The position numbers were made by a program, and so were the translations under genes. The notes under the pieces are model-generated. The model did no database searches. It had not been told where the DNA came from and was given only the letters and a program-made list of their open reading frames with translations. A DNA stretch of 64,000 nt from Burkholderiaceae bacterium (lineage in GTDB: Bacteria; Pseudomonadota; Gammaproteobacteria; Burkholderiales; Burkholderiaceae_D): contig JAGTRJ010000002.1 of the NCBI GenBank assembly GCA_018261755.1, positions 56,507 to 120,506 on the forward strand, given 5' to 3'. This document shows positions 27,610 through 36,508 of the stretch, piece by piece (position 1 is the stretch's first letter; every line of letters starts with the position of its first letter).

Positions 27610-28290
27610 GTGCTTAAAAACAAAGCTACTGTGTCATTTTGTACCGTTTTATTGCTTGGATCACTTAACGCATCAGCAGCAACAGAAGAATCCCGCGTCA
27701 TCACACCACAGCAAACAGCAGCAGCAGCTCGCCCTTATACCGGTCCGCGTCAGCCAATTTCTGTAGGAAAATTCGACAACCGCTCCAATTTCATGCGGGG
27801 TGTCTTTTCCGATGGCGTTGACCGTTTAGGCAGCCAAGCCAAGACAATCCTCATTTCTCACCTCCAGCAAACTAATCGTTTCGCCGTACTTGATCGAGAA
27901 AACATGTCTGAAATCAGGCAAGAAGCACAAATTGCCAGAAAGCGCCAATCGATCCGTGGCGCGCGCTACGTGGTTACCGGGGACGTAACCGAGTTTGGCC
28001 GCAAAGTCGTGGGCGACCATCAACTGTTCGGTATTCTTGGGCGCGGCAAGGAACAGATCGCATACGCCAAGGTCACGCTGAACGTGATTGACGTCGAAAC
28101 ATCGGAAGTCATGTACTCATCACAAGGAGCGGGGGAATACTCGCTATCAAATAGAGAAGTTATCGGCTTCGGGAGCACAGCAGGCTACGACTCTACTCTG
28201 AACGGCAAAGTACTCGATCTCGCGCTGCGCCAAGCTGTTGATGGCCTCGTCAATGGGATTGAGGCCGGCGCTTGGCGCCTAGGTAACTGA
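27610..28290 (+). CDS. CsgG-family outer-membrane assembly protein
   Basis: A 226-residue CsgG/HfaB-like protein. After a signal peptide (VLKNKATVSFCTVLLLGSLNASA) come family segments VGKFDNRSNF, AKTILISHLQQTNRFAVLDRENM, GARYVVTGDVTEFG, AKVTLNVIDVETSEVMYSSQGAGEYSLSNREV in parts, and a C-terminal helix. CsgG proteins form outer-membrane secretion channels for curli; this shorter relative lacks an obvious lipobox cysteine. I choose the GTG at 27610, with ggag 8 bases upstream; an ATG at 27556 is the alternative. It is the first of three genes with DUF4810 and DUF799 lipoproteins, and is visibly AT-richer than its neighbours. Confidence 0.87.
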   Translation: MLKNKATVSFCTVLLLGSLNASAATEESRVITPQQTAAAARPYTGPRQPISVGKFDNRSNFMRGVFSDGVDRLGSQAKTILISHLQQTNRFAVLDRENMSEIRQEAQIARKRQSIRGARYVVTGDVTEFGRKVVGDHQLFGILGRGKEQIAYAKVTLNVIDVETSEVMYSSQGAGEYSLSNREVIGFGSTAGYDSTLNGKVLDLALRQAVDGLVNGIEAGAWRLGN

Positions 28291-28305
28291 CATCCTGAGG
28301 ACGAA

Positions 28306-28683
28306 ATGACTTACAAATACTACAAACATGCTCGCCTGCTGACTGCTGGTCTCACCGTGCTTCTGCTATCCAGTTGTGCAACGAAACAGCAATCTCTCTA
28401 TTACTGGGGAGATTTCCAGACTCAGCAATATGCATATTTCAAGAACGAAAAGGGAACTGAAGACAGCATTCAGCGCCTTGAAAAAATTCGCGAAGACGCA
28501 AAAGCAAACGGAAAACCAGTTCCACCTGGATTGCAAGCACATCTTGGCATGTTGTATGGGCAGGCAGGACAAACCGATAAATTCGAACGGCATCTAGAAG
28601 CAGAAAAACAGCAGTTTCCTGAATGCACGTCATATCTGGATTTTCTCCTGAAAAAAAACCAAAAATCTAAAGCGACCCCATGA
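28306..28683 (+). CDS. DUF4810-family lipoprotein
   Basis: A 125-residue lipoprotein: signal ends VLLLSSC-ATK (lipobox SSC at residue 24). The mature part contains SLYYWGDFQTQQYAYFKNEKG, LEKIREDAKANGKPVPPGLQAHLGMLYGQAG and a tail with PECTSYLDFLLKK, which match DUF4810, a family found next to CsgG-like and DUF799 genes. The central helices look like a TPR-type scaffold. Probably a periplasmic partner of the CsgG protein. Its stop overlaps the DUF799 start by 4 bases. Confidence 0.85.
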   Translation: MTYKYYKHARLLTAGLTVLLLSSCATKQQSLYYWGDFQTQQYAYFKNEKGTEDSIQRLEKIREDAKANGKPVPPGLQAHLGMLYGQAGQTDKFERHLEAEKQQFPECTSYLDFLLKKNQKSKATP

Positions 28684-29363
28684 AAATCAACTATCCCGTC
28701 ACACTACGTTTGGCCGCACTTGCCGCTGCTACGACAATCATCGGAGGCTGCGCGACGACTCGACAACAATACGACTACACTGCATTCAAAGAAGCGCGCC
28801 CTGCGTCAATTTTGGTTCTGCCACCAATCAACAATTCACCAGACGTCAATGGAACTTACAGCATGATGTCTCAAGTAACACAGCCGCTAGCTGAATCTGG
28901 TTACTACGTTTTTCCCGTAACCTTGGTTGATGAAACCTTCAAGCAAAATGGCTTGACATCGCCAAACGACATTCATGATGTACCAGTCAAAAAACTGCGC
29001 GAAATTTTTGGTGCTGATGCGGCACTCTACATTAACATTAAGGATTACGGCACGAAGTACATCGTCATATCGAGTGAAACGCGCGTGACAGCAGCAGCAA
29101 AAATCGTCGATCTCCGCACAGGGAAAACCCTCTGGTCTGGTGCTGCCACGGCATCAAGCGCCGAAGGCGATAGCGGCGGCGGCGGCTTGGCAGGAGTGCT
29201 AATCAAAGCTGTGGTAAAACAGGTTCTTGAAACTTCCCTAGAACAAGGACATGTCATCGCAGGCCACACAAGCAATCGCCTTTTAAGCGCGGCTCGTCCA
29301 AATGGAATTCTGTACGGTCCCCGTTCGTCACAACATCAGAAAGAAGGCGTACAAACCAAGTAA
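28680..29363 (+). CDS. DUF799-family lipoprotein (GNA1162-like)
   Basis: A 227-residue lipoprotein: the signal ends AATTIIGGC-ATT. The mature part begins YDYTAFKEARPASILVLPPINNSPDVNGT, the hallmark of the DUF799 family that includes the neisserial antigen GNA1162, then AESGYYVFPVTLVDETFKQNGL and FGADAALYINIKDYGTKY, with a C-terminal amphipathic stretch. GNA1162-like proteins have a TolB-N-terminal-like fold and are thought to take part in envelope transport. It closes the CsgG-DUF4810-DUF799 operon; a terminator follows. Confidence 0.87.
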   Translation: MKINYPVTLRLAALAAATTIIGGCATTRQQYDYTAFKEARPASILVLPPINNSPDVNGTYSMMSQVTQPLAESGYYVFPVTLVDETFKQNGLTSPNDIHDVPVKKLREIFGADAALYINIKDYGTKYIVISSETRVTAAAKIVDLRTGKTLWSGAATASSAEGDSGGGGLAGVLIKAVVKQVLETSLEQGHVIAGHTSNRLLSAARPNGILYGPRSSQHQKEGVQTK

Positions 29364-29392
29364 GCATGTAAACTTTCTTCGCAAAGAATGCC

Positions 29393-29420
29393 AAAGGCTT
29401 GCAAAAATGCAAGCCTTTTT
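29393..29420 (+). terminator. Intrinsic terminator after the CsgG trio
   Basis: A ten-base stem AAAGGCTTGC / GCAAGCCTTT with loop aaaaat and a following T-run, about 30 bases after the DUF799 stop. Confidence 0.9.
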
Positions 29421-29464
29421 AAATGGCGGGAAACTCGTGCATATTAACGGCACGCCAAGCATCG

Positions 29465-30568
29465 TCAACACTTCTCCTCGATATAATCCGCCCCATACCG
29501 ATCCGCCGCAATCAGCGCCGCGTACACCTTCTCCGGCGTCACCTTGAATGGCATGTTGTGGATGGTTTCTCCGTCCGCGCACGCGGCCTGCGCCACCAGC
29601 TTCATTTTTTGCTCGATGTCTTGGTCGATATCCAGTTGCGCCAGCGTGATCGGCAGGCCGACCTGCGTGCACAGCTGGCATACCGTGTCGAGTTCGGATG
29701 TCGGCGCATTTTCCAGCATCAGTTGCACCAGAGTGCCGAATGCCACTTTCTCGCCATGATAGAAATGATGCGCATCGGGCAGCACCGTCAGCCCGTTGTG
29801 GATCGCATGCGCCGCCGCCAGCCCACCGCTTTCAAAGCCGACACCGCTGAGGTAAGTGTTCGCCTCGACTACGCGTTCGACCGCTTCGGTCACGACCTTG
29901 CTGCCAACCGCCAGCATCGCCTTGTGGCCATCCGCCAGCAGCGTGTCGTAGCACAGGCGCGCCAGGCTCAAGGCCGATTGCGTCGATTCGCCGCCAGCCA
30001 TCGTGACCGAATGGCTCTGGCTGCATGCCCTCGCCTCGAAGTAGGTTGACAGCGCATCGCCAATGCCGGCCGCCAGCAGCCTTGCCGGCGCCGCCGCGAC
30101 GATTCCGGTATCGACCAGCACCACATCCGGATTGCGCGGCAGCAGCAGATACGATTCGAACTGGCCATCATCGGTATAAATCACCGACAGCGCGCTGCAC
30201 GGCGCATCGGTGGAGGCGATGGTCGGCACGATCACGACCGGCAGCCTGGCGTGATAAGCGACCGCCTTCGCCGTATCGAGCGTCTTGCCGCCGCCGATGC
30301 CGATAACCCCGCTGCATTTCTCGCGGCTGACGATCTCGCGCAAGCGAGCAATTTCATTCTGGCTGCATTCGCCGCCAAACGTTTCGATCACGACGCCGAT
30401 CTGGCTGGCGGCAAAACTGTCCGCCAAAGGCTGGCTAACCAGCCCCAGCACCAGCCGGTCTGCGATGGCAATGAATTTGCCCGCCAGTTGACCTGCATGC
30501 TGACCAATCTGTCCGATCACGCCCGCGCCCTGGATGTATTTTCCCGGCGATTGAATAACCTTGTGCAT
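29465..30568 (-). CDS. gldA: Glycerol dehydrogenase (GldA-like)
   Basis: NAD+-dependent, metal-containing alcohol dehydrogenase of the GldA family that oxidises glycerol to dihydroxyacetone, or reduces dicarbonyls in reverse. It has 367 residues, as usual. Seen are [19 protein letters not shown] (nucleotide site), [18 protein letters not shown], the metal ligands in [14 protein letters not shown] (Asp), [13 protein letters not shown] (His) and [12 protein letters not shown] (His). It stands alone, divergent from ppk2 and convergent with the CsgG trio. Confidence 0.92.
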   Translation of the reverse strand: MHKVIQSPGKYIQGAGVIGQIGQHAGQLAGKFIAIADRLVLGLVSQPLADSFAASQIGVVIETFGGECSQNEIARLREIVSREKCSGVIGIGGGKTLDTAKAVAYHARLPVVIVPTIASTDAPCSALSVIYTDDGQFESYLLLPRNPDVVLVDTGIVAAAPARLLAAGIGDALSTYFEARACSQSHSVTMAGGESTQSALSLARLCYDTLLADGHKAMLAVGSKVVTEAVERVVEANTYLSGVGFESGGLAAAHAIHNGLTVLPDAHHFYHGEKVAFGTLVQLMLENAPTSELDTVCQLCTQVGLPITLAQLDIDQDIEQKMKLVAQAACADGETIHNMPFKVTPEKVYAALIAADRYGADYIEEKC

Positions 30569-30826
30569 AATCTATTCTCCAATCATGTGGTGAATGCCAC
30601 TGCATCACACGGCCCCGGCACAGCCAGCCGGCACGATGCGCCAGAACGAGTGTATGCCCGTTTTGATGTCACATTCAAGCCCGAAATCACGTCGAACATC
30701 AATGGCATGCATCTTTTCATCATGTGACACGTTTGTTACACTGGCATGTACGCTGTGTCGCATGCCGCCCTAGATAAGCCGCATCGACCCCACCACCAAC
30801 TCCCCCCGAAATACCGCAACGTGATC

Positions 30827-31927
30827 ATGGCTACTCGACAACAAGATCCCTTCAGCACGGACCCTTCCCCGGCCGACGCCCAGGCCCCGGCACAACTGGT
30901 TTCCATCAAAAGCGCCGATGCGGCGCCGGAAAATGCGCCGGCCGAAACGAGCGACGCTACGCCCTCGCCCAAAAACAAGATCAAGAACATCATCCGCACG
31001 CTGGATGCCGTCATGCCGGGAGCATCCAAGAACGATGTCGCGCGGCTGCATGAAACCTTCCTGAAGCACAATTTCAACCGCAACCTGATGAACATCAAGC
31101 CCGATGACGAGCTTGCGGACGACTGGCGCAATGGCGGCTATCCATACAAGAACCGGATGCTGCGCAAGACGTATGAAAAGCAGAAATACATGCTGCAGAT
31201 GGAGCTGCTGAAACTGCAGGCATGGATCAAGGAAACTGGCCAGCGGGTAATCATCCTGTTTGAAGGCCGCGATGCCGCTGGCAAAGGGGGAACCATCCGC
31301 CGCTTCATGGAACACATGAACCCGCGCGGCGCGCAAGTCGTTGCACTGCAAAAACCGTCTGACATCGAACGCGGCCAGTGGTATTTCCAGCGTTACATCC
31401 AGCATCTGCCATCAACCGGCGAACTGGTGCTGTTTGACCGCTCGTGGTACAACCGCGCCGGAGTCGAACGCGTGATGGGATTCTGCTCGCAGGATGAGTA
31501 TGACGAATTCATGCGCCAATGCCCACAATTCGAGCGCAACCTAGTGCGCAGCGGCATCCACCTGATCAAGTTCTGGTTTTCCGTCAGCCAGCAGGAGCAA
31601 CGGGAACGATTCAAGGAAAGGAAATCACACCCACTGAAACAGTGGAAACTGTCGCCAATCGACCTGGCTTCGCTCGATAAGTGGGAAGACTACACCAACG
31701 CCAAGGAAGCGATGTTTTATCACACCGACATCACTGAAGCACCGTGGACCGTGGTCAAGTCGGATTGCAAAAAGCGGGCACGCCTGAATGCGATGCGCTA
31801 CGTGCTGCACAAGTTCTCCTACAACGGCAAGGACCCGGACAACATTGGCGCGATGGACCCGCTGCTGGTCGGTCGCGCAAACGTGATTTACGAACAGGGC
31901 GAACGGCAGGATCTGTCCCTACCGTAA
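30827..31927 (+). CDS. ppk2: Polyphosphate kinase 2
   Basis: Transfers phosphate from polyphosphate to nucleoside diphosphates (or the reverse). The PPK2 core spans about residues 90-350: Walker A EGRDAAGKGGTIRRF, then PSDIERGQWYFQRYIQHLP, the Walker B/lid region LFDRSWYNRAGVERVMGFC and DDWRNGGYPYKN at the entry. The pattern resembles the Pseudomonas PPK2 subfamily of GTP-forming or reversible enzymes. The start is uncertain: ATG 30827 (MATRQQDPF) is chosen, with GTG 30821 and ATG 30746 also in frame and none with a good ribosome-binding site. The first 85 or so residues are Ala/Pro-rich and probably disordered. Confidence 0.93.
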   Translation: MATRQQDPFSTDPSPADAQAPAQLVSIKSADAAPENAPAETSDATPSPKNKIKNIIRTLDAVMPGASKNDVARLHETFLKHNFNRNLMNIKPDDELADDWRNGGYPYKNRMLRKTYEKQKYMLQMELLKLQAWIKETGQRVIILFEGRDAAGKGGTIRRFMEHMNPRGAQVVALQKPSDIERGQWYFQRYIQHLPSTGELVLFDRSWYNRAGVERVMGFCSQDEYDEFMRQCPQFERNLVRSGIHLIKFWFSVSQQEQRERFKERKSHPLKQWKLSPIDLASLDKWEDYTNAKEAMFYHTDITEAPWTVVKSDCKKRARLNAMRYVLHKFSYNGKDPDNIGAMDPLLVGRANVIYEQGERQDLSLP

Positions 31928-31972
31928 TTTCGGCCAGAACCGGCCAATTACCAACTGATCTTGGGCAGCAAA

Positions 31973-34384
31973 TCAGTTGGCCGTCACGGCGCGCCGGTCT
32001 ATCAGCGCGGCCATTGACGACAGGTTGAGATCGGCGACCAGCACGCCATTGATGCGGCCGGCAGCATCATTTAATGGACTTGCCACCGTTAAACAGAAAT
32101 CCTCGGATGCAGAGGATAGATAAATCGGTGAAACATAGGGCGTGCCGGTCCGCATCACTTCGGTATAGTAGTCGAGCTGGCTGCGATCGACGCCGACGCC
32201 ACCGGCGCGGATGCGGCCGTACATCTGCGGATTGATCCAGTTCGGATACCGCTGCTGCCCTTGCGCATCCAGCTCGAACACCATTTCAAAAAACGGAAAT
32301 GCGCGGAAGGCCGCATCCAGACAATGCGGATCTTTTCCGCGCTCGTGCCGCGCCAGCACCGCCAGTGCAGCAAATGCGTTTGCCCGCCATGCATCCAGGT
32401 CGCCCAAAGTTTTCACCGGACGCACTTGATGCGGCGTGTTTTCGAGCACGATGACGCTGCCCCACTCGGCCTTGCCCAGTTTTTTCAGATAGGCCGCCCG
32501 CTCGGCCGCCATCAGACTATTGAGCAATTCTCCGGTGCTGCCATTAACCACCGCCACCGAAACGCTGGCGATTGGATGCTGCTGCCCGCCTTCGGTCGTG
32601 AAATAACCGCGCTGGATATCTTCCACATCGTACAGATGAAACGCCAGCGAGTGAAACTGCACAATAGCCGTTTCCAGTACCGAAACCAGTTCGTCGGCGC
32701 TTTCACCCTGCTCATCAAGAATCAGGATGAAATCGTCGCCGCCGATATGGCCTAGCATCTGGTTCGGCTTGCCGGCAAATACATGGCGCAGAATTTCCGC
32801 CAGTGTGCGAATCATCGCATCACCGCGAATGAAACCATAGCGGTCATTGAACGCCTTGAAGTGATCAAGGTCGATATAGACCAGCTTCATCCTCCTTGAA
32901 CCAGCCAGCCGCTTCTCGATGCTCTGGCGCAGGCTTGGCCCGGTCGGCAATTGCGACAGCGGGTGCAAATTGGTGCCATGCTCGCGGTGAGTCAGAATCT
33001 GCGCCACCAGATTCATCGGCTGCACGGTACCGACATACTGCCCATCCGAACCAGTCACAACCCAGGGATCAATACCGTCACGAGTCAGGTAGAGCGATCT
33101 TGCAAGCGAACTCAGGCTGATGGTGTTCGACACCACGCGCTTGATCGGTTCGCAAGCCATGCCTATCTTGCGCGCGCTGCGCTGCATCACCTGCCCACGC
33201 GCCAGCAAACCAAGCGGATAGCCCTGATCGAGCACCACCAGCCACGGCAATGAAGGATTGTCCTCGAACATCTGTCGCGCATCATCGATCGACGAATGCA
33301 ATTCGATACTGCGGCCCGGCTCGACCAGATCGTTCAAGCGGAAGCGATCCTGCGGCCGCGCGCGCCAGGCATCGTCCAGTTCCGGCATCGATATCTGATG
33401 CGCATGCACATCAGGTTGCGGCGGGGAAAAGAAATTGCCCTGCCCCAGGCCAATTCCCATGCTGCGACAAAACCCGATGTCTTCAGCTCGTTCCAAACCT
33501 TCGGCGATCACCGCCGCGCCCAGCCGTTCCGACATCGATACCAGCGCATCAAGCAGCACGCCGCGCACCCGGCTGCCTTGCGCCTCATGCACCAGCGCGC
33601 GGTCAATCTTGATGAAATCGGCGCGTACCATCGCCAATGTTGCCAACCCATTGAAACCTGCGCCCATGTCATCCAGCGCAATGCGCAAGCCGGCCGCGCG
33701 CAGCGCTTCGCAACGCGCCGACAGCATGGCTGCATCGACCCGCTCGCTCTCAACCACCTCGACAATCACATCACGCGGCTCGATGCCGAATGCGTGTAAC
33801 CACTCGATGCATTGCGCAGCCCAGCTACCGTGCAGCAGCGTGGTCGGCATCACGTTCAGGAACAACGGCACACCGGCCGGTATTTCCTCCGCCTTGCGTT
33901 TGAGTGCCAGCAACTGGCAGGCGATGTCCATGTCGTCCCGCCGCCGAAGCTGATGCGCCAGCGTGAAAGCCTGCGAGCCTGAAAGCAGCGAACCGGATGG
34001 ATCGCGCAGACGGCAAAGCGCCTCGTAGGCAAAAATCTGCCCACCGGATTGCATGTCAACCACCGGCTGGAAATGAATTTCCAGCCGCTCCTCCAATGGC
34101 CCCAGCATCCATGGATAGCGATAACGCGCATACATCGCATTGAATGGCATCGCCGATTCCAATGCCTCCAACGCCAGCGAACTGCTCTGGCTGGCCACCT
34201 TCAGCGCCAGGGTATCCCTCAATGTCTGGCTGTCGGTCACCGCCGCCAGCCGTCCCAGCAGCTGATCCAGCCCGATGCCGCCGGCAATATGAAAACGCCA
34301 CAGCGTGCGCGCGATCCGCTCCGCGCCGGTGTCAGCCCATACTTCTGGCGGATATTGGCCTTCGTACTTAAGGATGAGATACAT
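31973..34384 (-). CDS. EAL-CBS-GGDEF protein with C-terminal PDC/Cache-like sensor
   Basis: An 803-residue c-di-GMP signalling protein with an inverted order. The EAL phosphodiesterase domain (about 95-345) has YEALCRLRD, LNVMPTTLL, EVVESERVD, IALDDMGAGFNGLA, FIKIDRALV and AVIAEGLE, so most catalytic positions are present. A CBS pair follows (about 355-480: SSIDDARQMFEDNPSLPWLVVLD), then GGDEF (about 490-650) with the variant IGGDDF, and finally about 150 residues resembling a PDC/Cache sensor (MYGRIRAGGVGVDRSQLDYY, PYVSPIYLSSAS). No membrane helix is evident, so the sensor would be cytoplasmic, which is unusual. Convergent with ppk2. Confidence 0.9.
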   Translation of the reverse strand: MYLILKYEGQYPPEVWADTGAERIARTLWRFHIAGGIGLDQLLGRLAAVTDSQTLRDTLALKVASQSSSLALEALESAMPFNAMYARYRYPWMLGPLEERLEIHFQPVVDMQSGGQIFAYEALCRLRDPSGSLLSGSQAFTLAHQLRRRDDMDIACQLLALKRKAEEIPAGVPLFLNVMPTTLLHGSWAAQCIEWLHAFGIEPRDVIVEVVESERVDAAMLSARCEALRAAGLRIALDDMGAGFNGLATLAMVRADFIKIDRALVHEAQGSRVRGVLLDALVSMSERLGAAVIAEGLERAEDIGFCRSMGIGLGQGNFFSPPQPDVHAHQISMPELDDAWRARPQDRFRLNDLVEPGRSIELHSSIDDARQMFEDNPSLPWLVVLDQGYPLGLLARGQVMQRSARKIGMACEPIKRVVSNTISLSSLARSLYLTRDGIDPWVVTGSDGQYVGTVQPMNLVAQILTHREHGTNLHPLSQLPTGPSLRQSIEKRLAGSRRMKLVYIDLDHFKAFNDRYGFIRGDAMIRTLAEILRHVFAGKPNQMLGHIGGDDFILILDEQGESADELVSVLETAIVQFHSLAFHLYDVEDIQRGYFTTEGGQQHPIASVSVAVVNGSTGELLNSLMAAERAAYLKKLGKAEWGSVIVLENTPHQVRPVKTLGDLDAWRANAFAALAVLARHERGKDPHCLDAAFRAFPFFEMVFELDAQGQQRYPNWINPQMYGRIRAGGVGVDRSQLDYYTEVMRTGTPYVSPIYLSSASEDFCLTVASPLNDAAGRINGVLVADLNLSSMAALIDRRAVTAN

Positions 34385-34612
34385 GGGTCTCTGGCTGCAT
34401 GGGTTATGGTTGTTTCAATCCTTAAGCAGATGACGTGCCAACAACAGCGAAGTGAAAATGCAGGCGATACGCACCAGCGAGGCGCGAATGAAACGCACGA
34501 CGCACCAGAATGGCGCAAAAGACGGGGCAACAAAAAAGGCCGTTTTTGGCAAAGCGGCACGATTTCCGCTACACTGGCAGGCTGGGTTTCACCATCCTTA
34601 CCTTCCCTGTCC

Positions 34613-35023
34613 ATGCAAACCAGAAAACTCCTGGCCGGCCTGTTGCTGGCGCTGACTGCGCTTTCCGCGATGGCATATGAACGCATGTTTCCGCCGAACA
34701 CGAAACTCGGCACCGTGTCGCTGGAAAACTATCCGACCGTCGCCATCAACGGCACCGCGCGCTCAGTATCTGCTGCGCTGCGCATCTGGAACACGAACAA
34801 CCTGATTCAAGTGCCGGCTTCGCTGACAGGCAGCAAATTTCTGGGAAAATACACCGAGAGCCTGACCGGAGATGTTGATCGCATCTGGATTCTGACGGAA
34901 GAAGAAGCGCAGAAAGCGCTGGCCAATGCCTCGTCCTCATCCAGTTCAACGTCATCCACCAGCACGTCAACCACCACTACTACAACCACCACCACGACCT
35001 CGACCACCGGAACCACGCAGTAA
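34613..35023 (+). CDS. Secreted protein with Ser/Thr-only tail, function unknown
   Basis: A 136-residue protein with a signal peptide ([23 protein letters not shown], likely cut after AMA). The mature domain of about 80 residues ([20 protein letters not shown], then [15 protein letters not shown] and [17 protein letters not shown]) is not one I recognise. It ends in a roughly 30-residue run of serine and threonine, including ten threonines in a row. Such tails are flexible and in some bacteria are O-glycosylated. It starts at 34613; the frame is open far upstream but unrelated. miaB starts 5 bases after its stop, so they are probably cotranscribed. Confidence 0.7.
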   Translation: MQTRKLLAGLLLALTALSAMAYERMFPPNTKLGTVSLENYPTVAINGTARSVSAALRIWNTNNLIQVPASLTGSKFLGKYTESLTGDVDRIWILTEEEAQKALANASSSSSSTSSTSTSTTTTTTTTTTSTTGTTQ

Positions 35024-35028
35024 ACCGC

Positions 35029-36351
35029 ATGCAGAAAAAAGTATTCATCAAAACCTATGGCTGCCAGATGAACGAGTACGACTCGGACAGAATGGCGGAC
35101 CTGCTCAACGCCAGCGACGGCTTCGTGCGCACAGACAAACCTGAAGAAGCCGACGTGGTGCTGATCAACACCTGTTCGGTGCGCGAAAAGGCGCAGGAAA
35201 AAGTATTTTCCGAACTCGGCCGCATCCGCGAACTGAAGCTGCAAAAACCGGGGCTGGTAATTGGCGTCGGCGGCTGCGTCGCATCGCAGGAAGGCGCAGC
35301 AATTATCGACCGTGCGCCGTATGTCGATCTGGTGTTCGGCCCGCAAACGCTGCACCGGCTGCCGCAGATGATTCGCGACCGACGCGAAAAGGGCGAGGCG
35401 CAAATTGACACCCGCTTCGCCGAAATCGAAAAATTTGATCACCTGCCACCAGCCAAGGTTGACGGCGCAACCGCCTTTGTCTCAATCATGGAAGGCTGCA
35501 GCAAGTATTGCAGCTACTGCATCGTGCCGTACACCCGCGGCGAGGAAGTGTCGCGCCGGTTCGATGACGTGCTGGATGAGGTGGCCGGACTGGTGGCGCA
35601 AGGAGTGAAGGAAATCACGCTGCTGGGGCAAAACGTGAACGCCTACCGCGGCGCGATGGCCGATGGCGAGATGGCCGATTTTGCGCTGCTGCTGGAAGTC
35701 GTGGCCGAATTCGACGGCATCGAGCGCATCCGCTTCGTCACCAGCCACCCGCGCGAATTCACGCAGCGGCTGATTGACGTCTATGCGAAAGTGCCGAAAC
35801 TGGCGAACCAGCTCTACCTGCCGGCGCAGCACGGTTCCGACCGCGTGCTGGCGGCGATGAAACGCGGCTATACCGCACTCGAATACAAGTCGATCATCCG
35901 CAAGGTGCGCGCAGTGCGGCCAGACATTTCGGTCTCCAGCGACTTCATCGTCGGCTTCCCCGGTGAAACCGAGGCCGATTTCGAAGCGATGATGAAACTG
36001 GTCGACGATATTGGCCACGACAGCAGCTTCAGCTTCCTCTACAGCCCGCGCCCTGGCACGCCGGCGGCCGAACTGCACGACGACACGCCGCTGGAAGTGA
36101 AGCGCGAACGCCTGCAGCGACTGCAGGCGAAGCTGGAAGCGAATTACCACCAGTTTTGCGAACAGATGGTCGGTTCGATTCAGCGCGTGCTGGTCGAAGG
36201 CCCGGCAAAAAAGGATCCGAACGATCTGCAGGGCCGCGCCGACAACAACCGCGTGGTGAACTTTGCCGGCGCCGCTTCGCTGATCGGGCAATTCGTGCAC
36301 GTGCACATCACCGAAGCCTACGCGCATTCGGTGCGCGGCGAACTGGTGTAA
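35029..36351 (+). CDS. miaB: tRNA-2-methylthio-N6-dimethylallyladenosine synthase
   Basis: Radical SAM methylthiotransferase that adds the methylthio group to i6A37 of tRNA, acting after MiaA. It has 440 residues. The N-terminal UPF0004 domain has the auxiliary cluster cysteines ([34 protein letters not shown]), the radical SAM motif is [15 protein letters not shown], and the TRAM domain is at the C-terminus (about 375-440, ending [14 protein letters not shown]). It begins the conserved run miaB-phoH-ybeY-corC-lnt. Confidence 0.97.
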   Translation: MQKKVFIKTYGCQMNEYDSDRMADLLNASDGFVRTDKPEEADVVLINTCSVREKAQEKVFSELGRIRELKLQKPGLVIGVGGCVASQEGAAIIDRAPYVDLVFGPQTLHRLPQMIRDRREKGEAQIDTRFAEIEKFDHLPPAKVDGATAFVSIMEGCSKYCSYCIVPYTRGEEVSRRFDDVLDEVAGLVAQGVKEITLLGQNVNAYRGAMADGEMADFALLLEVVAEFDGIERIRFVTSHPREFTQRLIDVYAKVPKLANQLYLPAQHGSDRVLAAMKRGYTALEYKSIIRKVRAVRPDISVSSDFIVGFPGETEADFEAMMKLVDDIGHDSSFSFLYSPRPGTPAAELHDDTPLEVKRERLQRLQAKLEANYHQFCEQMVGSIQRVLVEGPAKKDPNDLQGRADNNRVVNFAGAASLIGQFVHVHITEAYAHSVRGELV

Positions 36352-36410
36352 TCGTTCACATGCTTGCCTCTCGCCCGGCTGTCGTCGTGCAACGCAAACA
36401 GCAACGGCGC

Positions 36411-36434
36411 TGGATGCCAGCCTGCGCTGGAATG
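36411..36434. repeat. Short REP-like palindrome
   Basis: CCAGC-ctgc-GCTGG flanked by 'tggatg' and 'aatgac', a form of the common proteobacterial intergenic repeat whose translation reads RRW(I/M)PACAGMT. A single copy in the miaB-phoH gap; I saw no second copy in this window. Confidence 0.55.
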
Positions 36435-36508
36435 ACAGCGATCGCTCTGGTAGCATTAGGCATACTTTCATGCTTGCCGCCTAACCCTCATACCTCAGGC
36501 CAGATACC

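Noticed and set aside
27265..29420. Genomic island integrated at tRNA-Met
   Set aside because: The trio is AT-richer and follows the tRNA, but I found no integrase and no repeated tRNA 3' end downstream, so integration is not supported.
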